Assembly: GCA_035545535.1 (NCBI GenBank)
Contig: DASZYF010000168.1
Span: forward strand, 1 to 8,634
Direction of reading: 5' to 3'
DNA: 8,634 nucleotides
Source of the DNA: DASZYF01 sp035545535
Lineage (GTDB): Bacteria > Actinomycetota > Actinomycetes > Mycobacteriales > CAJCIY01
Under the pieces are notes generated by a model. It had not been told where the DNA came from and made no database searches. It saw only the letters and a program-made list of their open reading frames with translations. This document shows, in pieces, positions 1-6,066 of this stretch (position 1 is the first letter of the stretch; every line of letters begins with the position of its first letter). A program made the translations under genes and the position numbers.

Positions 1-14
1 CCCCCCCCCCCCCC
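1..14. repeat. 14-base poly-C run at the window edge
   Basis: The first 14 bases are uninterrupted C, followed by ordinary GC-rich sequence and then the stop codon of the MFS gene. No other homopolymer of this length occurs in the window. Its position at the very edge suggests a contig end, either where an assembly stopped at a real homopolymer or where poly-G read tails (known from two-colour sequencing chemistry) were built into the consensus. A genuine poly-C tract downstream of the transporter gene remains possible. Confidence 0.6.
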
Positions 15-31
15 GACGACAGGGCCGGCGG

Positions 32-1546
32 CTACGCGGCGAGGGCCACCTCGACGGCGGCGAGGTGCTCCTTGCGGGTGCGGACCATCGTGAACGCGAC
101 GACGGCCGCGGCGATGAGCAGGCCCGCGCTGATGGCGAACGCAGTCGTGTAGCCGTGCACGATCGAGGCGGCCGAGATGCCGCCGTGCGCGCGCGCGTAG
201 GACGAGGCCGCGCTGGCACCGATGGTGTTCAGCACCGCCACGCCGAGCGAGCCGCCGACCTGCTGGGTGGTGTTGACGAGCGCGCCCGCCACGCCCGAGT
301 CGGCCGGGTCGATGCCGACGAGGGGCACGCTCGAGATCGGGACGAACGCCTGCCCCATGCCGAAGCTGATGAGCAGGATGCTCGGCAGCACGTGCGCCGC
401 GTAGCCCGTGGTCGGTGAGACCTGGGTGAGCCACAGGAGGCCGACGGCGGCGATCGCGAACCCGTAGGTCATCATCGGGCGCGGTCCGATCCTCGGCAGC
501 ACCTGGCTCGCGATGCTCGCGCTGACGATCACGCCGGCGCTGAACGGCAGGAACGCGAGACCCGACTTGAGCGCGCTGTAGCCGAGCGTGCCCTGCAGGT
601 AGAACGTCATGAACATGAACATCGCGAACAGGCCGACACCCACGAGCAGCGAGGCGAGGTAGGCGCCCCCGCGGGTGCGATCGGCGACGAGGCGCACCGG
701 CAGCAGCGGGTGCGTCGAGCGGCGCTCCACCGCGACGAACGCGCCGAGCAGGACCGCGGCGGCGGCGAACAGGACGATCGGCAGCGTGGCGCCCCAGCCG
801 TCGGTCTCGGCCTTGGTGAAGCCGTAGACCAGGGCGAGCAGCCCACCGGTCGCGAGCACCGCGCCGGGGACGTCGTAGCGGTGCTTGCCCTCGGCCTTGC
901 TCTCCTTCACGATCCGCGTCGCTGCGATGGCCGCACCGACCGCGATCGGGATGTTGACGAACAGCGTCCAGCGCCAGCTCACGTAGGAGGTGAGGAGGCC
1001 GCCGGCGATGAGGCCGATGGCCGCGCCGCCGCCGGAGATGGCGCCGTAGACGCCGAACGCCTTGGCGCGCTCGGTCGCCTCGGTGAACGTGACCGAGATC
1101 AGGGCGAGCGCGGCGGGGGCGAGCACGGCGGCGAAGGCTCCCTGCACGGCGCGGGCGCCGAACAGCATCGCGCCGCTCTGCGAGAACCCGCCGAGCGCGG
1201 AGGCCCCGGCGAAGCCGAGCAGGCCGATCACGAGCATCCGCTTGCGGCCGACGAAGTCGGCGATGCGGCCGCCGAGGAGCAGCAGGCTGCCGAAGGTCAG
1301 CGTGTACGCCGTCTGCACCCACTGCCGGTTGGCGTCGGAGATGTGCAGCGACCGCGCCGCGTGGGGGAGGGCGATGGTCACGATGGAGGCGTCGAGCACG
1401 ACCATCAGCTGCGCGATCGCGATGACGCCGAGCGCCCACCAGCGGCGCTTGTCGCCCGCGTTGGGGTCGCTGTCGGGATAGGTGCTGACGGTGTTCCGAC
1501 CCTGTTCAGGGACGGCGTCGGCCAGGGACTCGAGCGCGGCGCTCAC
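32..1546 (-). CDS. MFS efflux transporter, DHA2 (EmrB/QacA-type) drug:H+ antiporter family
   Basis: Encodes a 504-residue inner-membrane transporter expected to export a small molecule in exchange for protons. Visible family marks are LDASIVTIALP in helix 1 (51–61, with the membrane-embedded Asp52), the motif A loop GGRIADFVGRKR (92–103), the glycine-rich motif C helix near 172–185, and WRWTLFVNIPIA (191–202), which is typical of the 14-helix DHA2 group. Length and hydrophobic segments fit 14 helices. The N-terminal 35 residues are a polar cytoplasmic extension. The GTG start at 1546 is supported by GAGAGGA six bases upstream. It lies 80 bp downstream of a TetR-type gene on the same strand, the usual arrangement for a repressor-controlled efflux pump, so the two are probably one operon. 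The substrate cannot be read from sequence. The reading frame is intact and ends in TAG just inside the window edge. Confidence 0.93.
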   Translation of the reverse strand: MSAALESLADAVPEQGRNTVSTYPDSDPNAGDKRRWWALGVIAIAQLMVVLDASIVTIALPHAARSLHISDANRQWVQTAYTLTFGSLLLLGGRIADFVGRKRMLVIGLLGFAGASALGGFSQSGAMLFGARAVQGAFAAVLAPAALALISVTFTEATERAKAFGVYGAISGGGAAIGLIAGGLLTSYVSWRWTLFVNIPIAVGAAIAATRIVKESKAEGKHRYDVPGAVLATGGLLALVYGFTKAETDGWGATLPIVLFAAAAVLLGAFVAVERRSTHPLLPVRLVADRTRGGAYLASLLVGVGLFAMFMFMTFYLQGTLGYSALKSGLAFLPFSAGVIVSASIASQVLPRIGPRPMMTYGFAIAAVGLLWLTQVSPTTGYAAHVLPSILLISFGMGQAFVPISSVPLVGIDPADSGVAGALVNTTQQVGGSLGVAVLNTIGASAASSYARAHGGISAASIVHGYTTAFAISAGLLIAAAVVAFTMVRTRKEHLAAVEVALAA

Positions 1547-1626
1547 GGGGATTCCTCTCGGAGTTGCGGGGGCGGGGTGGTGGATGGGTCCGGCGGCAGG
1601 GACCGCCGGGAGTCAGCAGGTGGCTG
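1547..1626 (-). promoter_or_regulatory. tetR–MFS intergenic gap with a GC hairpin
   Basis: The 80-bp gap contains a perfect 7-bp all-G/C inverted repeat (CCGGCGG at 1590–1596, CCGCCGG at 1603–1609) with a six-base loop. No T-tract follows it on the minus strand, so it is not a standard intrinsic terminator. It could lower read-through from tetR into the transporter gene or stabilise an mRNA end. The GAGAGGA ribosome-binding site of the MFS gene lies at 1553–1559. I see no convincing separate promoter here. Confidence 0.4.
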
Positions 1627-2259
1627 TCACGAGTCGCCGCATCGCGACCCCTGGAGCAGTGGCAGGACGATGTCGTCGACCACGTGGACGACGAACTCCT
1701 CGTCGAGCGGCTCGCCGCTGACGAGGAAGCGGAACATGAAGACCGACTGGACGACCTCGCCGAGGACGGAGGGGGCGCAGGCGGTGGCGAGCTCACCGCG
1801 CGCGAGGGCGCGGTCGAGCGGGGCGGCGCACATCACGGCTTTGTCGTCGGTGCCGGCGCGCATGGCGGCGGCGAGCTCGGGGTCGCGCATCGAGGCGGTC
1901 ATGACGGCGGCGATCAGGCGCCCGTCCTCACCGGTGAGCTTCTGCACGAACCCGCGGGCGCCGGCGAGGAGGTCCTCACGGAGGCTGCCCGTGTCGGGGA
2001 AGATCTGGTTGCCCCCCTCCGCTTCGTCCTTCGCCTGGTGCAGCGCGTGCACGGCGTCGACGACGAGGGCGGCCTTGTTGGGCCAGCGGCGGTAGACCGT
2101 GGCCTTGCTCGCCTTCACGCGGGCGGCGACCGCGTCGATCGTGAGGCGGTCGTAACCGACCTCGACGAGCAGGTCGAGGGTGGCCTGCAGGAGGGCGGCG
2201 TCCCGGCTCGCGTCGCGAGGACGTCCTGCCGGCCGAGCCAGCGTCTCTGTCATGCCCAC
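1627..2259 (-). CDS. TetR/AcrR-family transcriptional regulator
   Basis: A 210-residue one-component repressor. The N-terminal DNA-binding domain is clear: after the basic lead-in RPRDASRD comes the helix-turn-helix at about 31–66, with LTIDAVAARVKASKATVYRRW showing the family's TVYRRWPNK recognition-helix pattern. The remaining 140 residues are the helical ligand-binding and dimerisation domain, whose ligand is not predictable. Length is normal for the family. The start is taken as GTG 2259, because AGGGGAGG (2265–2272) lies five bases upstream; an in-frame ATG at 2253 would give 208 residues with an 11-base spacing. The upstream spacer holds a candidate promoter with a palindrome at its start point, the layout expected for autorepression. 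The MFS gene downstream is the most likely target. The crotonase/NIPSNAP pair upstream may be a second one, because of a shared promoter element. Confidence 0.93.
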   Translation of the reverse strand: MGMTETLARPAGRPRDASRDAALLQATLDLLVEVGYDRLTIDAVAARVKASKATVYRRWPNKAALVVDAVHALHQAKDEAEGGNQIFPDTGSLREDLLAGARGFVQKLTGEDGRLIAAVMTASMRDPELAAAMRAGTDDKAVMCAAPLDRALARGELATACAPSVLGEVVQSVFMFRFLVSGEPLDEEFVVHVVDDIVLPLLQGSRCGDS

Positions 2260-2280
2260 AGCGTCCTCCCCTCAGAAACG

Positions 2281-2294
2281 GAACGGTGTCGTTC
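2281..2294. promoter_or_regulatory. candidate TetR operator palindrome
   Basis: GAACG-gtgt-CGTTC is a perfect 5-bp inverted repeat with a four-base centre. It lies just downstream of the proposed tetR -10 box, over the expected transcription start, where a bound repressor would block initiation. Twelve bases spanning it (2284–2295) recur at 3962–3973 upstream of the NIPSNAP-like gene with ten matches, though there only one half-site is kept. Binding by this particular TetR protein is inferred from position only. Confidence 0.4.
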
Positions 2295-2301
2295 TGCAAA
2301 G

Positions 2302-2330
2302 ACCGTACGACAGGTCAATACGAAACGCAA
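2302..2330 (-). promoter_or_regulatory. candidate promoter of tetR (and probably of tetR–MFS)
   Basis: Read on the minus strand, TTGCGT (2330–2325) is followed after exactly 17 bases by TACGGT (2307–2302), a TANNNT-type -10 box of the kind used by the main sigma factor in actinobacteria. Initiation would be near 2295, leaving a leader of about 35 bases that carries the AGGGGAGG ribosome-binding site. A second -35-like word, TTGACC (2318–2313), lies inside the same stretch and has a counterpart upstream of the NIPSNAP-like gene. Which of the two is used cannot be decided from sequence. Confidence 0.35.
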
Positions 2331-2378
2331 CCGTCTTGTTTCCGATGTGCCGCAGGTCACAGCACGCCCCGCAGCGGG

Positions 2379-3110
2379 CTACGTGGCGAGCGCCTCCAGG
2401 TAGGCGCGCATGCCGCCGAGCACCTTGTCCGACTGCCAGAGGGCGATGGTCTCCGGGTCCGAGGCCTCGAGCGCGTGGATGAGCGCGCTGGCCGGCGCGT
2501 GCACCGTCGCCTTGGTGGCGGCGTAGGTGGCGGCGTCGATCCGCGCGAGCGCCTGCGCCTGCGCGACGGCCCGGCCCATCAGCTCCTCGGCGCTCACGAC
2601 GGCGTCGATGATGCCCATCGCCGCGGCCTCGTCCGGACCGACGGTGCGCCCGGTGAGCACGAGGTTCTGCAGCCGGTTGCCCGCGGCGTGCGCGGCGATG
2701 CCGAACGGCGCCGCGGGGAACGTGACGCCCACGAGCAGCTCGGTCAGGCCGATGGTGCCGCCGGACATGAGGCGCACGTCGCAGGCCATCGCGAGGATCG
2801 CGCCGCCCGCGATGGCGTGGCCGTTCACCGCGCCGACCACGGGGACCGGCAGGTCGAACACCGCGAGCAGCGCCTCGGACAGAGCCGGCAGGAAGGCGCC
2901 GACGTAGGGCGGGCCGTCGTCGACCATGCGACGCAGGTCGACGCCCGCGGAGAACGCGCGGCCGGCGCCGGTGAGCACGACGGCCTTGGCGTCGGCCAGC
3001 CCGTTCACGGTCGTGGTGATCGTCTGGAGCAGCTCGAGGTCGAGCGCGTTGACCTTGCCGTGGGCGAGCGACACCACCGCCACGCCGTCGACGTCCTCGA
3101 CGTTGATCAC
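2379..3110 (-). CDS. Crotonase-fold enoyl-CoA hydratase/isomerase family protein, probably isomerase-like
   Basis: A 243-residue cytoplasmic crotonase acting on an acyl-CoA thioester. The oxyanion-hole segments are present: AFSAGVDLRRM (52–62) and the GHAIAGGAILAMACD stretch (97–111). Aligned by eye to rat enoyl-CoA hydratase, the residue matching catalytic Glu144 is Ile105, while Glu164 is kept as Glu124 in IGLTELLVG (120–128). One catalytic glutamate is the pattern of mitochondrial Δ3,Δ2-enoyl-CoA isomerases, whose IGLNE-type segment also resembles this one, so isomerase or another crotonase reaction is likelier than hydration. The GTG start overlaps the stop of the upstream NIPSNAP-like gene by four bases (GTGA), and GGAGA lies six bases ahead of it, so the two are almost certainly co-transcribed and translationally coupled. 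Family assignment is firm; the exact reaction is inferred. Confidence 0.9.
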   Translation of the reverse strand: MINVEDVDGVAVVSLAHGKVNALDLELLQTITTTVNGLADAKAVVLTGAGRAFSAGVDLRRMVDDGPPYVGAFLPALSEALLAVFDLPVPVVGAVNGHAIAGGAILAMACDVRLMSGGTIGLTELLVGVTFPAAPFGIAAHAAGNRLQNLVLTGRTVGPDEAAAMGIIDAVVSAEELMGRAVAQAQALARIDAATYAATKATVHAPASALIHALEASDPETIALWQSDKVLGGMRAYLEALAT

Positions 3111-3928
3111 GCGCCGTCTCCGTTCTGAGGTTCGCGGGAAGAGCTGTCTCCCAGCCAGTCCGAGAGGTCTGCATCCTCCCAGTCGGCCGGTCCGTACACG
3201 GTGCCGGGCAGGGGGGTCATGACCTCGGCGCTGCCGTGCACGCCGTACGCGAGGGTCGTCGCCCGCCAGCTCGTGAGGCGGTCGTCGACCGTGCCGCCCG
3301 TGCCACGCGCGCCGTGCCCGCGGGCGCGGTCCTCGGCGCGCCGCAGCGCGGCCTGCGCCGGGATGCTCGTCGCCCAGAGCAGCACGACCTCCCGCGCGTC
3401 GCCCAGGACCTCGTACAAGCCGACCATCTCGTGGCCGTACTCGTGCATCAGCGGCACGCGGGTCCGCGCGACATCGTCGAGGTAGGCGTCACGCCGCTCC
3501 GGCGCGATCGTTTGCAGCTCGTGGAGGAACAGCGTCCCGGTGATGCCGCGCTCGGCGATCTCCGCCGTCGTCGGGCTGCCGGGCATCGCGCCGAGCAGGC
3601 GGTCGGTCCCGCCGGAGCGCCACTGCGCCGCGGTGTCCCACCAGTCGCCGTAGAACGCCCGGCGCCGCTTCAGGTTCAGCCGGTCGACGTTGCGCGCCCA
3701 GGCGTCCCAGCCGTCCGGGCCCAGGTCCCACACGTTCACGACCTGCGGCCAGCGCCCGCCGCCGCCCGCCGCGCACACGAAGAACGTGCCCTGGAGCCGC
3801 ATCATCCCGTCCATCTGCTGGACCGGCTCGCGGTTGACGTGCTCCATGTAGGCGTACTGGCCCTGGCCGACGATGTCGACGACCTCGTGCAGGAACAGCC
3901 CACGGTCCTTCGCGCTCTCCGCCGCCAC
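3107..3928 (-). CDS. NIPSNAP-like protein with two ferredoxin-fold repeats
   Basis: A 273-residue soluble protein that I read as two copies of a dimeric alpha/beta-barrel (NIPSNAP-like) unit. The repeats open with LFLHEVVDI (11–19) and LFLHELQTI (133–141); each continues with a helix carrying a Tyr and an Arg..V/P..M pattern, then a strand and a Trp-containing segment (WDLGPDGWDAW near 67–77; VVLLWATS near 181–188). An Arg/Gly-rich linker (about 196–212) and an acidic tail follow. NIPSNAP proteins have no single agreed biochemical role; bacterial ones often lie beside catabolic genes. The start is taken as GTG 3928, with AGGGTGG just upstream and homology beginning soon after. The frame stays open to 4024, but that extension has no domain-like sequence and runs over the divergent gene's start. 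The gene is coupled to the crotonase gene by a four-base overlap. Family assignment rests on pattern reading and is moderate. Confidence 0.72.
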   Translation of the reverse strand: MAAESAKDRGLFLHEVVDIVGQGQYAYMEHVNREPVQQMDGMMRLQGTFFVCAAGGGGRWPQVVNVWDLGPDGWDAWARNVDRLNLKRRRAFYGDWWDTAAQWRSGGTDRLLGAMPGSPTTAEIAERGITGTLFLHELQTIAPERRDAYLDDVARTRVPLMHEYGHEMVGLYEVLGDAREVVLLWATSIPAQAALRRAEDRARGHGARGTGGTVDDRLTSWRATTLAYGVHGSAEVMTPLPGTVYGPADWEDADLSDWLGDSSSREPQNGDGA

Positions 3929-3961
3929 GTAACCACCCTGCCGCACGGGGCGATGGTCCGT

Positions 3962-3997
3962 CCGTGCCGTTCTCACATCACTCAGCAGGTGGGTCAA
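3962..3997 (-). promoter_or_regulatory. candidate promoter/operator of the NIPSNAP–crotonase operon
   Basis: On the minus strand ATTGACC (3998–3992) is followed by a 17-base spacer and GAGAACGGCACGG (down to 3962). The same two words, ATTGACC and AGAACGnCACnG, occur with a 16-base spacer upstream of tetR (2319 down to about 2284). This suggests a shared promoter or operator. The -35 word matches TTGAC well, but AGAACG is a poor -10 box, so the downstream word may be a regulator site. The element overlaps the start region of the divergent secreted-protein gene and could influence it too. Confidence 0.35.
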
Positions 3998-4992
3998 TGC
4001 CGGGCCGGGTGACGCCGAGATCACTGAGCGTGATGTCCCTGATCCGACGTGTCCCTGCCCTGGTGCTCGCCGTGGGTGCGCTGCTCGCCCCGCTGGTCGG
4101 CCCGGCCACCGCCGGGGCGGCCCCGGCCGCGCGCGCGCAGTGCCAGCCGCTGACCCAGGTCCTGCACGGGCACTACTACGGCTCCGATGGGCGGCACGTG
4201 AACGCGACGATCGCCTTCACCGTCGCCGACCGCTCGATGCACGAGATCAACGCCGAGGGGTGCGGGCAGAGCTTCGACCGCCCGGCGTTCTTCGTGAACC
4301 CCAACTACCGCCTGCCGGCCGACGGCTCGATGACCGAGGGCAGCACCGAGTGGTCGGTGGTGCTGCCGGCCAACGCCTGGCACGTGCAGATCGAGACCTA
4401 CCCGCGGGGCCCGGCGAGCTCGCCGCGCTACCAGCGCACCGACCTCACCTACTACGCGCGCTCCATGCGGCGCTTCAACCTCCCCAACACCTCCGACATC
4501 CAGGTCGTGCTGCCGCGCGCCGACACCTGCCCGGCGGGCACCGGGGTGGCCGAGCGCGTGGTGAAGGCCTACCGCGTCGCCTGGAACACGAAGACGCACA
4601 AGTCCTCGATCACGCTCGACGGCGCGGTCACCCACGCGGACGCGTTCAGCGGGATGCCCGACAAGAACAACCCCAACGCCGGGTCGCCCATCCAGGGCCT
4701 GAGCCTGGGCAGCAAGCCGCAGCCCGACGGCACCGTGCTGCTGCACGAGATGGCCAGCGCGCCCACGCGCCTCGGCCAGCCGTACACGATGGTCGTGAGT
4801 GCCCCGCACTTCGGCGGCAAGGCGTACTCGCAGGACTACCGCGGGCGGCAGACCTTCGGCGTGACGGCGTGCTCCACCGGCGTGGCCCAGGTCTACGAGC
4901 TGCCGACGAACCTGCCGTTCAAGGAGCGCCACCGGCTGCAGGACGCGCTCTACAAGCACCACTCGAACTACCTGATCACCGTCAACACGTGA
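3997..4992 (+). CDS. Secreted protein of unknown function, first of a tandem pair
   Basis: I do not recognise this family. The 331-residue product starts with a basic stretch and a hydrophobic core (RRVPALVLAVGALLAPLVG), followed by alanine-rich sequence with plausible signal-peptidase sites near ATAGA or ARA, so it should be exported. The twin Arg does not fit a good Tat motif; Sec export is likelier. The mature part has four cysteines (49, 89, 178, 292), all matched in the neighbour, allowing two disulfides. Shared blocks include LHG..YGSDG, PAFFVNPNY, ETYPR, YYARSMR, DIQVV.PRAD.CP and DYRGRQTFGVTAC. No catalytic motif, lipobox, sortase signal or further membrane segment is visible. The ATG at 3997 is preferred because AGGTGG lies at a suitable distance; starts at 4030 (GTG) or 4033 (ATG) would keep the signal peptide and give a length close to the paralogue. 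The upstream region has no TANNNT-type -10 box that I can see. Confidence 0.85.
   Translation: MPGRVTPRSLSVMSLIRRVPALVLAVGALLAPLVGPATAGAAPAARAQCQPLTQVLHGHYYGSDGRHVNATIAFTVADRSMHEINAEGCGQSFDRPAFFVNPNYRLPADGSMTEGSTEWSVVLPANAWHVQIETYPRGPASSPRYQRTDLTYYARSMRRFNLPNTSDIQVVLPRADTCPAGTGVAERVVKAYRVAWNTKTHKSSITLDGAVTHADAFSGMPDKNNPNAGSPIQGLSLGSKPQPDGTVLLHEMASAPTRLGQPYTMVVSAPHFGGKAYSQDYRGRQTFGVTACSTGVAQVYELPTNLPFKERHRLQDALYKHHSNYLITVNT
4017..4037. repeat. 21-bp imperfect palindrome at the start of the first secreted-protein gene
   Basis: ATCAC-tgagc-GTGAT is a perfect 5-bp inverted repeat with a five-base centre (4020–4034). It extends to seven of eight pairs over 4017–4037. It includes the alternative GTG/ATG starts at 4030 and 4033. 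It could be an operator or an mRNA hairpin affecting initiation; chance cannot be ruled out. Confidence 0.3.
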
Positions 4993-5000
4993 CGATCACG
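4988..5000. repeat. Short palindrome over the stop codon of the first secreted-protein gene
   Basis: CGTGA-cga-TCACG is a perfect 5-bp inverted repeat spanning the TGA stop (4990–4992). The word ACGTGACGATC at its left side (4987–4997) recurs exactly at 5079–5089, inside the start of the next gene. The three-base loop and lack of a T-tract make it a weak terminator candidate. Confidence 0.3.
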
Positions 5001-5068
5001 CCCTTGTTGGGCCGAACGGGTGCACCGGTGTGCGGTGTGGTCCCTTCAAGCGCGCCGGTCGTGGGCCG

Positions 5069-6025
5069 ATGCTTCAGAACGTGACGATCCGCCGCCTCCC
5101 TGTCCTCGTGGCGAGCCTCGCGGTTGCCTCCACCGCGGTCGCCGTCCTCGCCACCCCCGCCTCGGCCCGCCCGCGCGATGCCGGCTGCGCCTCGAGCACC
5201 CAGAGCCTGCACGGCGAGATCCGCGGCTCCGACGGGCTGTTCGTCGACGCCACGCTCGCCTTCGACCTCGAGGACTCCTCGGGTCACGCGTTGGCGGCGA
5301 ACGGCTGCCGCGCGACGAGCGCCACCCCCGCGTTCTTCGTGAACCCCAACTACACGGTCCCGGCGGACGGTGCGACCTCGGGCGGCACCTTCGAGTGGAG
5401 CCTCGACGGCATCCCCTCCAACGCGGTGAAGGTCGAGATCGAGACCTACCCGCGCAACCCGGCCGCCGCACCGAAGTACCAGGTGACGAACACCAAGTAC
5501 TACGCGCGCTCGATGCGGCACTTCGCCCTGCCGAGCAGCGACGACATCCAGGTCGTCATGCCACGCGCCGACGCCTGCCCCGGCCCGGACGGCATCATCG
5601 GCAGCCGCACCGTCCGCGCCTACGTCGTGCACTGGAACGGTCGCAGCGCGTCGTTCACCCGGGACTCGGTGACCATGACCGACGCGTTCAGCGCCCTGGC
5701 CGACCGCAACACGCCCGGCTTCGGCAACCCGGTCATGGGCCTGGGCATCGGGACGGCCAACAGCGACGGCACCGTGACGCTCGCCCAGCTCTCGTCGGCG
5801 GGCGGTCTCGGCCAGCCGTACACGATGGTGTTCCGGGCCGGCCACGCCGGCGGACGCGCCTACTCCACCGACTACCGCGGCCGCCAGACCTTCGGCGTCA
5901 CCGCGTGCAGCTCGGGCTTCGCCACGATCTATGAGATCCCGGCGCTGTCGACGAGCTCGCGGCACGCGCTGGCCGACTACCTCTACGCCCACGGCAAGGG
6001 CTTCCTCGTCACCGCCAACACCTGA
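5069..6025 (+). CDS. Secreted protein of unknown function, second of a tandem pair
   Basis: Paralogue of the preceding gene, roughly half identical by eye along the whole mature protein; family not recognised. The 318-residue product has a clear signal peptide: IRRL, a hydrophobic core, and an ATPASA cleavage site near residue 33. Four cysteines (40, 80, 170, 280) match those of the neighbour with near-equal spacing, so the disulfide pattern is probably conserved. The C-terminal half keeps DGTV, LGQPYTMV, GG.AYS.DYRGRQTFGVTAC and a C-terminal helix ending in TANT (the neighbour ends VNT). Start is ATG 5069; no good ribosome-binding site precedes it, and GTG 5081 is an alternative that still keeps the signal core. 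The 76-bp gap from the first gene has no TA dinucleotide and hence no TANNNT box, so co-transcription is likely. Two exact DNA matches of 24 and 23 bases with the paralogue mark the best conserved blocks. Confidence 0.86.
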   Translation: MLQNVTIRRLPVLVASLAVASTAVAVLATPASARPRDAGCASSTQSLHGEIRGSDGLFVDATLAFDLEDSSGHALAANGCRATSATPAFFVNPNYTVPADGATSGGTFEWSLDGIPSNAVKVEIETYPRNPAAAPKYQVTNTKYYARSMRHFALPSSDDIQVVMPRADACPGPDGIIGSRTVRAYVVHWNGRSASFTRDSVTMTDAFSALADRNTPGFGNPVMGLGIGTANSDGTVTLAQLSSAGGLGQPYTMVFRAGHAGGRAYSTDYRGRQTFGVTACSSGFATIYEIPALSTSSRHALADYLYAHGKGFLVTANT

Positions 6026-6026
6026 G

Positions 6027-6066
6027 CTGGGGACGGCGCCCGAGCACAGGGCGCGGTCATCCCCAG
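6027..6066 (+). terminator. strong two-part hairpin, probable terminator of the secreted-protein pair
   Basis: One base after the TGA stop, CTGGGGA (6027–6033) pairs with TCCCCAG (6060–6066), and inside it GCGCCC (6036–6041) pairs with GGGCGC (6049–6054) around a seven-base loop. An asymmetric internal loop separates the stems. That is 13 pairs, mostly G/C. There is no U-tract, as is common for actinobacterial terminators. It separates the secreted pair from the ssb cluster. Confidence 0.6.

Noticed and set aside
710..2095. A 461-codon plus-strand open frame opposite the MFS and tetR genes
   Set aside because: It is the shadow of two clear genes. The product is Arg/Gly/Asp/Glu-rich with no recognisable motif.
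3929..4024. N-terminal extension of the NIPSNAP-like gene to a start at 4024
   Set aside because: The extra 32 residues show no domain pattern and overlap the divergent gene's start, while GTG 3928 has a ribosome-binding site.
4021..4962. A 313-codon minus-strand open frame opposite the first secreted-protein gene
   Set aside because: The opposite strand encodes a signal peptide and conserved paralogous blocks; this frame has neither.
5019..5026. GGTGCACC palindrome in the gap between the two secreted-protein genes
   Set aside because: It is only eight bases and expected by chance at this GC content; no promoter or second site supports it.
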